Part shown: positions 56,752 through 64,000 of the stretch, piece after piece
Layout of the letters: each line of letters begins with the position of its first letter
Position numbering within the stretch: position 1 is the stretch's first letter
Notes under the pieces: generated by a model
What the model was told of the DNA's origin: nothing
Database searches by the model: none
The model's input: the letters and a program-made list of their open reading frames with translations, nothing else
Made by a program: the position numbers and the translations under genes
Assembly (NCBI RefSeq): GCF_900091415.1
Contig: NZ_FMHU01000002.1
Location: 1,984,001-2,048,000 of the forward strand
Origin: Micromonospora inyonensis
GTDB taxonomy: Bacteria; Actinomycetota; Actinomycetes; Mycobacteriales; Micromonosporaceae
DNA: 64,000 bases
Direction of reading: 5' to 3'

Positions 56752-57909
56752 CTACCGGAACGCCGCGATGCCGGTGAGAGCCCGACCGATGCTCAGAGCA
56801 TGCATCTCTTCGGTGCCCTCGTACGTCGAGACCGTTTCAAGGTTGTTCATGTGACGCATCACGGTGTGGTCGAGGGTGATACCTGCGGCGCCCAGCATCC
56901 CGCGGGCGGTCCGAGCCACCTCCAAAGCCACCTTGACGTTCGCCAACTTGCCGTGGCTGACGTGCTCAGGCGTGATCCGGCGCTGGTCCTTCAACCGGCC
57001 CAGCTGGATGGCGGTGAGACTCGCGTTCGTCACTGCGATGGACATGTCGGCGAGTTTGCGCTGGGTCAGCTGGAAGGATGCGAGAGGCTTGCCGAACTGC
57101 GTTCGGACCAGCGTGTACTCGAGTGCCTCCTCCAGGCACGCCCTGGCAGCGCCCACCGCGCCCCACAGGATGCCGTAGCGGGCTTCGTTGAGGCAGGAGA
57201 GAGGACCCTTGAGCCCGCGTACGTCGGGGAAGACGGCGGAGGCGGGGAGGCGGACGTCGTCGAGGACCAGCTCGGCGGTGACCGACGCGCGCAGCGAGAG
57301 CTTCCGGTGGATCTCGTGTGCAGAGAATCCGGGGGTGTCGGTCGGTACCGCGAAGCCTCGGATTCCGTCGTCGGTCTGGGCCCAGACGACAGCGACATGC
57401 GCGACGGTGCCGTTGGTGATCCACATCTTCGACCCACTGAGGATCCAGTCATCGCCGTCTCGACGCGCGTGGGTGCGCATCGACCCCGGGTCGCTTCCCG
57501 CGTCAGCCTCCGTGAGACCGAAACACCCGATCGCTTCGCCGGCTGCCATTCGTGGGAGCCACTCCTGGCGGTGCTCCTCGGTTCCCCATCGATGGATAGC
57601 GAACATGGCGAGCGATCCCTGGACAGAGACGAGGCTGCGAAGGCCCGAGTCGATCGCCTCGAGCTCGCGGCAGGCAACGCCGTAGGCCGTTGCCGTTGTA
57701 CCGGCACAGCCATAGCCCTCAAGGTGCATTCCGAGGACGCCGAGCTTGCCGAGGCCGATCGCGATATCGATCGGGATGGTTCCGCTCTCGTACCACTCGG
57801 CGACGTGCGGGGCGAGCTCGGCGTTCGCGTACGATCGGACAGCCTCGCCGATCGCCCGGTCCTCTTCGTCAAGCAGAGCGTCGGTCTCAAGGAAGTCGGT
57901 GCGGTTCAT
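56752..57909 (-). CDS. Acyl-CoA dehydrogenase, glutaryl-CoA dehydrogenase-like
   Basis: A 385-residue flavoenzyme. Conserved segments are CFGLTEADAGSDPGSMRT and SKMWITNGTVAHVAVVWAQT (FAD/substrate). The catalytic Glu is in TVSTYEGTEEMHALSIG, the position used by glutaryl-CoA dehydrogenases. It would oxidise, and possibly decarboxylate, a dicarboxyl-CoA intermediate produced by ring cleavage. ATG 57909 starts two bases after the preceding gene's stop. It is the last gene of the minus-strand operon that begins with the aryl-CoA ligase. Confidence 0.85.
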   Translation of the reverse strand: MNRTDFLETDALLDEEDRAIGEAVRSYANAELAPHVAEWYESGTIPIDIAIGLGKLGVLGMHLEGYGCAGTTATAYGVACRELEAIDSGLRSLVSVQGSLAMFAIHRWGTEEHRQEWLPRMAAGEAIGCFGLTEADAGSDPGSMRTHARRDGDDWILSGSKMWITNGTVAHVAVVWAQTDDGIRGFAVPTDTPGFSAHEIHRKLSLRASVTAELVLDDVRLPASAVFPDVRGLKGPLSCLNEARYGILWGAVGAARACLEEALEYTLVRTQFGKPLASFQLTQRKLADMSIAVTNASLTAIQLGRLKDQRRITPEHVSHGKLANVKVALEVARTARGMLGAAGITLDHTVMRHMNNLETVSTYEGTEEMHALSIGRALTGIAAFR

Positions 57910-57911
57910 TC

Positions 57912-58739
57912 CTACTGGCCCTTCCATTCCGGTGTGCGGCCGGCGTTGAACGCGGCGTGGAACTCCGCGTGGTCCTCGGTGGTCATCAGGAGTGCCTGGG
58001 TCATGGCGTCGAGTTCCATCGAGGCCGACATGGACATGTCGAGCTCTCGGGTGAGCAGGGACTTCGTTTGCGAGAGCGCGAGTGCCGGTCCCGACGCAAG
58101 GCGGTCGGCCAGGGCCGCTACGGCCTCGTCCAGGTCGGCGTCGTCGACGAGCTGGGAAACGAGGCCGTAGCGGTCAGCCGTCTCCGCGTCGATCGTGTCA
58201 CCGAGCATGAGCAGAGAGGTGGCGCGGCCGAGTCCAACGACCCGGGGCAGTAGGTAGGCGGCACCCATGTCGCCGCCAGAGAGGCCGACCTTGGTGAAGA
58301 GGAACGCGAAGCGACCTTTGCGACCGACGACGCGGAAGTCAGACGCGAGCGCGAGGACCGAGCCTGCACCGGCAGCGATGCCCTGGATCTTCGTGATGAT
58401 CGGGATCGGACACTCGCGCATGGCACGGATGACATCGCCGGTCATCTTCGTGAACTTCATGAGCTCAGCCGGCTTCATTTTGATCAGTTCGCCGATGATC
58501 TCGTTGACGTCCCCGCCACCGCAGAATCCCTTACCTTCGCCTTGGATCACGAGGACCCGGACGCCCTCGTGGTGAGGGAGCTCGGCGAGCAGATCGCGCA
58601 GGTCCGCGTACGACTCGAAGGTCAGGGGGTTGAGCTTTTCGGGGCGGTTGAGGGTGACCGTCGCGACCGGGCCCTCGACAGCGAAGTCGAAGTGGTCCCA
58701 CTGCTTGGTCAGCGCGGCAGACGCGCGGAACCGGTTCAC
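57912..58739 (-). CDS. Enoyl-CoA hydratase/isomerase 2 (PaaG-like)
   Basis: A 275-residue crotonase-fold protein: GKGFCGGGDVNEII and IQGIAAGAGSVLALASDFRV. The first hydratase Glu is replaced (GAGSVLA in place of GGCE), and the second position is within FTKVGLSGGDMGAAYLLPR (Asp available). Such sequences are usual in isomerase or ring-hydrolase relatives such as PaaG rather than hydratases. GTG 58739 overlaps the preceding gene's stop. It may rearrange or open the alicyclic CoA ester. Confidence 0.85.
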   Translation of the reverse strand: MNRFRASAALTKQWDHFDFAVEGPVATVTLNRPEKLNPLTFESYADLRDLLAELPHHEGVRVLVIQGEGKGFCGGGDVNEIIGELIKMKPAELMKFTKMTGDVIRAMRECPIPIITKIQGIAAGAGSVLALASDFRVVGRKGRFAFLFTKVGLSGGDMGAAYLLPRVVGLGRATSLLMLGDTIDAETADRYGLVSQLVDDADLDEAVAALADRLASGPALALSQTKSLLTRELDMSMSASMELDAMTQALLMTTEDHAEFHAAFNAGRTPEWKGQ

Positions 58740-59893
58740 GTGGCATTCACCCTTTCCTTAAAGAGTTCCCTGGCGATGATCGAGCGCTGGACCTCTGAGG
58801 CGCCTTCGTAGATGCGAGGTGCGCGTACGTCGCGGTAGAGATGTTCGAGCCGATGTCCACGCTCCAGAGCCATGGCACCATGGAACTGGATACTCTGGTC
58901 GACGACTGCCTGAGCTGTCTCAGTGGCGAACAGCTTGGCCATGGCAGCGGACTTCGTGATCTCGGCACGGGTCGCACCAGCGTCGTAGATCCGAGCAGCG
59001 GAGTGGACCAGGAGCCTCGACGCCTGCACGCGGGTCGCCAGGTCGGCCAAGGTGTGGGCGATGGCCTGCTGGTCAGCAAGCACGCCTCCGTATGCCTTGC
59101 GCTTGGAGACGTGGTCGAGTGCCATGTCGAGCGCGGCCTGCGCCATGCCGACCGCGAAGGCACCGACGCTGGGGCGGAACAGGTCGAGAGTTCGCATCGC
59201 GACCTTGAAGCCGGCGTCGACCTCGCCGAGGACATCGGTGCGTTTTACCCGCACGCCATCGAACGTCAGACGCCCGATGGGGTGGGGCGAGATCAGGTCG
59301 AGGTGGTCGCCGCTGAGTCCGTTGCTGTTCCCGGCGACCGCGAAGGCGGTCACTCCACGAGCGCCGGCATCCTCTGTCGTGCGCGCGAACACGGTGTAGA
59401 CATCTGCCTCGGGGGCGTTCGAGATCCAGATCTTCTCACCCGTCAGCCGCCAGCCGTCACCGTCTTCGGTGGCACGTAGCTCCAGGGCGGCGGCGTCCGA
59501 TCCGGCGTTCGGCTCGGTCAGGGCGAAGGCCGCGATCGTCGTTCCGGCCACTACTCCAGGCATCCAGCGTTCGATCGTCTCGGGCGACCCGGACTGCAGG
59601 ATCGGGTAGCTGCCGAGTCCCTGGAGGGCAAGGGCGGTCTCGGCCTCGGCGGAGATCCCGGCGATGGTTTCGCGGAGTAGGCACAGCTGCAGGGCTGCCG
59701 CGTCGCTCGGCGCTTCGTCCGGTGACCCGCCGAACAGGCTCCGCAGCAGACCGGTCCGGCCCATCTCCTCGAGGAGCGGGCGATTGACCCGACCTTCGAC
59801 CCCGGTGTGGGCAAATTCCAGGAGCTGTTGCTCGGTCACTCTGCGCACATCGGCGACGAACTGCTGCTCGTCGGTGCTCAGCCCGCTCGTCAC
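58736..59893 (-). CDS. Acyl-CoA dehydrogenase 2
   Basis: A 385-residue flavoenzyme with AFALTEPNAGSDAAALELRA, GEKIWISNAPEADVYTVFAR and the C-terminal HLYRDVRAPRIYEGASEVQR, whose Glu in YEGASE is the usual catalytic base of short/medium-chain acyl-CoA dehydrogenases. It overlaps both neighbours by four bases and is therefore tightly coupled to the monooxygenase/reductase gene. It could introduce a double bond in the reduced ring or the opened chain. Confidence 0.88.
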   Translation of the reverse strand: MTSGLSTDEQQFVADVRRVTEQQLLEFAHTGVEGRVNRPLLEEMGRTGLLRSLFGGSPDEAPSDAAALQLCLLRETIAGISAEAETALALQGLGSYPILQSGSPETIERWMPGVVAGTTIAAFALTEPNAGSDAAALELRATEDGDGWRLTGEKIWISNAPEADVYTVFARTTEDAGARGVTAFAVAGNSNGLSGDHLDLISPHPIGRLTFDGVRVKRTDVLGEVDAGFKVAMRTLDLFRPSVGAFAVGMAQAALDMALDHVSKRKAYGGVLADQQAIAHTLADLATRVQASRLLVHSAARIYDAGATRAEITKSAAMAKLFATETAQAVVDQSIQFHGAMALERGHRLEHLYRDVRAPRIYEGASEVQRSIIARELFKERVNAT

Positions 59894-62253
59894 GCTTCGA
59901 CCTCCGGAGTCCAGCGCGCGTGGCGAGTCGTCGCCTCGCCGTGACGGATGAGTTCCAGGCGTGGCTTGGGCCCGTCGATCCGCCCGGTCTGCGGCTTCCA
60001 GCTACCGCCCTTCCACGGGTCGGGCCAGGTGGCTCCATCGCCGACATACCCCTGGTCTGCGGCCGCGTGCAGCGTCCAGTTGGGGTCGTAGAGGTGGACG
60101 CGAGCGAGGGCGCAGAGGTCTGCCCGACCCGCGAGCAGGATCGAGTTGACGTCGTCGTAGGACGAGATCGCACCCACGGCCACCGTCGGTATGTCGACGT
60201 TGTTGCGGATCTTGTCGGCGAAGGGCGTCTGGTACGAGCGTCCGTACGCGGGCTTCTCTGCCGACGTCACCTGACCTGTCGAGACGTCGATGGCGGCTGC
60301 GCCTGCTGCCTTGAACGCCTTGGCGATGTCGACGGCGTCGTCGCCGGTGATGCCTCCGTCGCACCAGTCGGTCGCCGAGATTCGGACCGTGAGCGGCTTG
60401 TGGCTCGCGAGCACGGCCCGCATCTCGGTGAACACCTCGAGGGGGAACCTCAGCCGGTTCTCGAGGTTGCCTCCGTACTCGTCGGTTCGCTGGTTCGTCA
60501 GCGGCGAGATGAAGGAGGAGAGCAGGTAGCCATGTGCGCAGTGGAGTTCGACGAGGTCGAAGCCGGCGGCGTCGGCACGTCGGGTCGCTTCGACGAAGTC
60601 CGCCTTGATGGCATTCAAGTCCTCGGCGGTGAGCTCGCGCGGGACCTGGTTGACCCCTGGCTTGTACGGGAGTGGCGATGGACCGACGACTTCCCAGTTG
60701 TCGGAGTCGAGCGGGAGGTCGATCCCTTCCCACATCTTCCTGGTCGAACCCTTCCGACCGGAGTGGCCGACCTGGATCCCGATCTTGGCCTTGCTCCATT
60801 GATGTACGAAGTCGGTGAGCTTCGCGAAGGCATCTTTCTGGTCGTCGTTCCACAGGCCCATGCAGCCTGGCGTGATGCGACCTTCCGGGGATACGCACAC
60901 CATCTCGGTCATGACGAGACCGGCGCCGCCGAGGGCTTTCCCGCCAAGGTGCACGTAGTGGAACATGTTCGGCACGCCGTCGATGGCGCTGTACATGTCC
61001 ATCGGAGAGACGACGATGCGGTTGACCAGGTCCAATTCGCCGATGCGGTAAGGCTGGAACATCGGCGGCGCCGTGAGATCCGCTCCGGCGCCCTGCTGTT
61101 TCGCGAACCACGTGTTGATCCGCTCGACGAACTCGGGGTCGCGCAGTTTGAGGTTGTCGTAGGTGACGCGCCGGCTGCGCGTCATGATGTTGAACGCGAA
61201 CTGGAGAGGGTCCTGGTCGACGTACTGGCCCAGGTTCTCGAACCATTCGAGACTCGCCTGCGCGGCGCGCTGGGTCGACAGGACCACGGCCTTACGTTCG
61301 GTCTGGTACTCCTCAAGTGCCGCGTCGACCGAGTTGTGCTCGTAAAGGCACGCGGCGAGGGCGAGAGCGTCCTCCATGGCGAGCTTCGTCCCGGAACCGA
61401 TCGAGAAGTGGGCGGTGTGGGCAGCGTCGCCGAGGATGACGACGTTGTCGTGTCGCCAGTTCTCGTTCCTGACCGTGCTGAAGTTGAGCCACTTCGAGTT
61501 GTTGGCCATCACTTCGTGTCCGTCGAGGACGTCGGCGAAGATCTCGCGGATCTTCGCAATCGATCGTTCGTCGGACTCGCCGGGCCGGAACTCGGTCTTC
61601 GCGAACTCGTCGAAACCGGCGGCACGCCAGACATCCTCGTTCATCTCGACGATGAAGGTGCTGCCCCTGGCATCGAACGGGTACCCGTGCACCTGCATCA
61701 CGCCGTGCGGGGTTTCCTTGATGTAGAACTTGAAAGCCTCGAAGACCTTGTCGGTGCCGAGCCACATGTACTTGCAGGCCCTCTGCTCGAGGGTTGGCTT
61801 GAACGAGTCCGCGTACCGCCGACGGACCACCGAGTTCAGTCCGTCCGAGGCGACGACAAGGTCGTACTCCGCCGCGAGCTGCTCGACGTCGGGCGCGTCC
61901 TGCTGAAAAAAGACCTCGACACCGAGCTCGTAGCAGCGGGCCTGGAGGATCTGAAGAAGGCGCTTGCGGCTGAGGGCAGCGAAGCCGTGGCCGCCGCTGG
62001 TGTGCACCTCGCCCTTGAAGTGGACGTCGATGTCGTCCCAGCGGGCGAACTCGCGCTCCATCTGCTGGTAGATCTGCGGGTCAGCGTGCTCGATGCCGCC
62101 GAGGGTCTCGTCGGAGAAGACCACACCGAACCCGAACGTGTCATCGGCCGCGTTCCGCTCCCAGACGGTGATCTCGTGCCCAGGGTCGAGCTGCTTCGCA
62201 AGAGCTGCGAAGTACAGGCCGCCCGGCCCGCCGCCGATCACAGCGATCCGCAT
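59890..62253 (-). CDS. Aryl-CoA monooxygenase/reductase fusion (2-aminobenzoyl-CoA or salicylyl-CoA type)
   Basis: A 787-residue two-domain protein. Residues 1 to about 390 are an FAD aromatic hydroxylase (RIAVIGGGPGGLYFAALAKQ, DVVIL-type segment NVVILGDAAHTAHFSIGSG). From about 395 onward it is an Old Yellow Enzyme domain with FMN (LVNRIVVSPMDMYSA, IQVGHSGRKGS, ELHCAHGYLLSSFISPLTNQ). This fusion is known from 2-aminobenzoyl-CoA monooxygenase/reductase, which hydroxylates and reduces the ring. Close relatives are called salicylyl-CoA 5-hydroxylase. The nearby Rid protein and lack of gentisate dioxygenase favour the aminobenzoyl route. ATG 62253 follows AGGAGGAA. Confidence 0.88.
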   Translation of the reverse strand: MRIAVIGGGPGGLYFAALAKQLDPGHEITVWERNAADDTFGFGVVFSDETLGGIEHADPQIYQQMEREFARWDDIDVHFKGEVHTSGGHGFAALSRKRLLQILQARCYELGVEVFFQQDAPDVEQLAAEYDLVVASDGLNSVVRRRYADSFKPTLEQRACKYMWLGTDKVFEAFKFYIKETPHGVMQVHGYPFDARGSTFIVEMNEDVWRAAGFDEFAKTEFRPGESDERSIAKIREIFADVLDGHEVMANNSKWLNFSTVRNENWRHDNVVILGDAAHTAHFSIGSGTKLAMEDALALAACLYEHNSVDAALEEYQTERKAVVLSTQRAAQASLEWFENLGQYVDQDPLQFAFNIMTRSRRVTYDNLKLRDPEFVERINTWFAKQQGAGADLTAPPMFQPYRIGELDLVNRIVVSPMDMYSAIDGVPNMFHYVHLGGKALGGAGLVMTEMVCVSPEGRITPGCMGLWNDDQKDAFAKLTDFVHQWSKAKIGIQVGHSGRKGSTRKMWEGIDLPLDSDNWEVVGPSPLPYKPGVNQVPRELTAEDLNAIKADFVEATRRADAAGFDLVELHCAHGYLLSSFISPLTNQRTDEYGGNLENRLRFPLEVFTEMRAVLASHKPLTVRISATDWCDGGITGDDAVDIAKAFKAAGAAAIDVSTGQVTSAEKPAYGRSYQTPFADKIRNNVDIPTVAVGAISSYDDVNSILLAGRADLCALARVHLYDPNWTLHAAADQGYVGDGATWPDPWKGGSWKPQTGRIDGPKPRLELIRHGEATTRHARWTPEVEA

Positions 62254-62354
62254 GGTGGGTTCCTCCTGCATGAGGCGTGTGGTGGACAGATGCGAAGTAT
62301 GTTGGGTGACTGCGTACATTGATTCTTGACGAACGTCATGCATGGAGTGCAGTC

Positions 62355-62777
62355 CTACGTACCGGGTTCGACGGACGGCATGAGAGCCGTTCTCACGGCG
62401 TCGGGCCACGGGATGGCCTTCCCTGCCGCCGGGTCGATGTGGACCGCGGTCATCGACCCGTCAGCGGCGAGTTCGCCCGCACGGCGAACGTCGAATCGAA
62501 GCGTGATGGATGTTCTTCCGAGCTCCGCGATTTCGATACGGACATCGACCCTGTCGCGGAACCACAGGCGTGCACGATGGTTCACCTCGAGATGGACCCG
62601 AGGTATGACTCCGAACATGTTGGTGAGACCCACCTGCTCGTAGAGCTCCGCCTCAGCCGCTTCGATCCATCGAAGGATCGTGGAGTGGTGGTAGTGGCCG
62701 GCAGCATCGGTGTCCGGCCACTCCACACGCCGCTCGATCTGCGCGCTGAGCACGGGATCGCCTCCGCTGCCGGTCAT
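62355..62777 (-). CDS. Acyl-CoA thioesterase (4HBT hot-dog fold)
   Basis: A 140-residue hot-dog thioesterase. The catalytic Asp is in VEWPDTDAAGHYHHSTILRW, the 4-hydroxybenzoyl-CoA thioesterase signature, and FWFRDRVDV-like RARLWFRDRVDVRIEIAELG follows. It overlaps the ligase gene by four bases. In aryl-CoA pathways such enzymes release CoA from dead-end or excess thioesters. Between it and the monooxygenase gene are 100 bp without a gene. Confidence 0.85.
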   Translation of the reverse strand: MTGSGGDPVLSAQIERRVEWPDTDAAGHYHHSTILRWIEAAEAELYEQVGLTNMFGVIPRVHLEVNHRARLWFRDRVDVRIEIAELGRTSITLRFDVRRAGELAADGSMTAVHIDPAAGKAIPWPDAVRTALMPSVEPGT

Positions 62778-64000
62778 GCGAAGTCCTGGTAGAAGTCCCT
62801 CAACTTGAAGCGCTGGAGCTTGCCGGTGGTGGTCTTCGGCAATTCGGGCGCGAACGCGATTCGCCGGGGGTACTTGTAGGGTGCGATCGTCTCCTTGACG
62901 AAGTCCTGGAGCTCCTTCGTCATCGCATCGGACGGTTCCGCGCCCGGACGCAGGACGACGACTGCGGTGACCACCTGGCCGCGATCGTCGTCAGGCGTGC
63001 CGATCACACCGCACTCGACCACGTCAGGGTGAGCCACGAGCGCTTCTTCCACCTCGGCGCCGGCGATGTTGTAGCCCGAGGAAACGATCATGTCGTCGTT
63101 GCGGCCCTGGTACCAGAAGTATCCGTCCGCATCCCGGATGAACGTGTCACCCGTGATGTTCCAGCCGTTCTGCACGTACGTGGTCTGCCTGTCATCCGCG
63201 AGGTATCGGCAACCGGTCGGTCCCTTGACCGCCAGCCGGCCGGGCACCCCGTCCGGTGCCGGGTTTCCCTCGTCGTCGAGCACGTCGACGACGTATCCGG
63301 GGACCGGGAGCCCCGTAGCGCCCGGGCGGATGTTCTCGTCGGCCGCGGAGACGAAGATGTGGAGCATCTCAGTCGAGCCGATTCCGTTGATGAGCTTGAT
63401 CCCGGTCGCTCGTTCGATCTGCCGCCAAGTGGACTCCGGGAGATGCTCGCCCGCAGAGACCGCCCGGCGGAGCGAGGCGAGCTGTCCGACCTTTCCGCGC
63501 GCTATCATGGCCTTGTATGCGGTCGGTGCGGTGAAGCAGATCGAGACCTTGTGGTTGGCAATGTGGTCGGCCAGCTCTTCCGGTGTCGCCCGCTCGAGCA
63601 GCAGACTCGCGGCTCCGGCTCGGAGCGGGAAGATGACGAGGCCGCCCAGTCCGAAGGTGAAGGCCAGCGGCGGGGTACCGACGAAGACGTCGTTCTCGGT
63701 CGGCTTGACGACCTGGGCTGAGAACGTGTCCGCGATCGCGAGGACATCGCGGTGGAAATGCATCGTCGACTTGGGCCGGCCGGTGGTACCTGAGGTGAAT
63801 GCCAGCAGCGCTACGTCGTCCGCTGCGGTCTGCACCGCCTCGAACTCGGGGGTGACGTTCTTGATCGCCTCGGTCAGACCGCCGTCGCCGCCGTACTCGA
63901 CAAGCTCACGGAGCTTGGGGCCTGCGGGCATCTGGAGTTCGTCGACGAACCGGTAGTCGCAGAGCGCGAAGTTGGCCTCGCTGATCTCCGCGATGGTCGC
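62774..64000 (-). CDS. Aryl-CoA ligase (2-aminobenzoate/benzoate type), partial
   Basis: The C-terminal 408 residues of an AMP-forming ligase; the frame is open through the right edge of the window, so the N-terminus is missing. Motifs: AFTSGTTGRPKSTMH (ATP site), SGYNIAGAEVEEAL (hinge) and the C-terminal Lys in LPKTTTGKLQRFKLRDF. NGIGSTEMLHIFVS is the motif that follows the substrate pocket in benzoate-CoA-ligase-type enzymes. It would activate the aromatic acid to its CoA thioester, the first step of the pathway, and is the first gene of the minus-strand operon seen here. Confidence 0.88.
   Translation of the reverse strand, partial: ATIAEISEANFALCDYRFVDELQMPAGPKLRELVEYGGDGGLTEAIKNVTPEFEAVQTAADDVALLAFTSGTTGRPKSTMHFHRDVLAIADTFSAQVVKPTENDVFVGTPPLAFTFGLGGLVIFPLRAGAASLLLERATPEELADHIANHKVSICFTAPTAYKAMIARGKVGQLASLRRAVSAGEHLPESTWRQIERATGIKLINGIGSTEMLHIFVSAADENIRPGATGLPVPGYVVDVLDDEGNPAPDGVPGRLAVKGPTGCRYLADDRQTTYVQNGWNITGDTFIRDADGYFWYQGRNDDMIVSSGYNIAGAEVEEALVAHPDVVECGVIGTPDDDRGQVVTAVVVLRPGAEPSDAMTKELQDFVKETIAPYKYPRRIAFAPELPKTTTGKLQRFKLRDFYQDFA

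Noticed and set aside
59920..62322. 800-residue plus-strand frame
   Set aside because: Antisense shadow of the aryl-CoA monooxygenase/reductase; no motifs.

Overview
The window is high-GC actinobacterial DNA. A UvrA-like drug-resistance ATPase, a DUF4012/BY-kinase polysaccharide locus, a SigB/SigF-type sigma factor, a GAF-ANTAR protein and many IS elements suggest Micromonosporaceae (Micromonospora-like). This is inferred from gene content; no rRNA or other marker is present.

Layout. 1-6.8 kb: a 5'-truncated group II intron maturase, a PadR regulator with its membrane partner, a cupin regulator cut by an IS1182-type element, a frameshifted secreted cyclophilin, and peptide deformylase. 6.8-10 kb: a double-HTH MerR regulator divergent from a UvrA-like ABC ATPase. 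10-18 kb: a cell-surface polysaccharide locus (LPXTG protein, DUF4012 protein, glycosyltransferase, low-MW tyrosine phosphatase convergent with a BY-kinase, membrane nucleotide-sugar dehydratase). 18-24 kb: NhaA and a stress/regulatory block (DUF1622, sigma factor, GAF-ANTAR, LapA-like, DUF5994).

23.7-27.9 kb: a membrane-protein gene carries a frameshift and is split by an IS200/IS605 element (tnpA, tnpB). That element is itself split by an IS5-family element inside tnpB. 28.7-33.8 kb: two SCP2-domain/glycogen-debranching gene pairs stand head to head. Their debranching genes share a nearly identical 467-bp tract, which suggests gene conversion.

33.9-64 kb is a catabolic region: two PaaX-family regulators, an FAD/Fe-S D-lactate-type dehydrogenase with a GntR regulator, a BMP-type ABC importer operon, a probable Rid/alpha-beta-hydrolase fusion, an isochorismatase-type hydrolase, and an LldR-type regulator with L-lactate dehydrogenase. 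From 49.7 kb to the right edge follows a CoA-thioester aromatic degradation cluster: RidA, SDR, thiolase, enoyl-CoA hydratases, 3-hydroxyacyl-CoA dehydrogenase, acyl-CoA dehydrogenases, an aryl-CoA monooxygenase/reductase fusion, a thioesterase and an aryl-CoA ligase. Its composition best fits the aerobic 2-aminobenzoyl-CoA (anthranilate) route; salicylyl-CoA is the main alternative. Two IS elements sit in tandem on one CTAG site inside this cluster, the first exactly at the stop codon of the 3-hydroxyacyl-CoA dehydrogenase gene.

I saw no CRISPR array, tRNA or rRNA.
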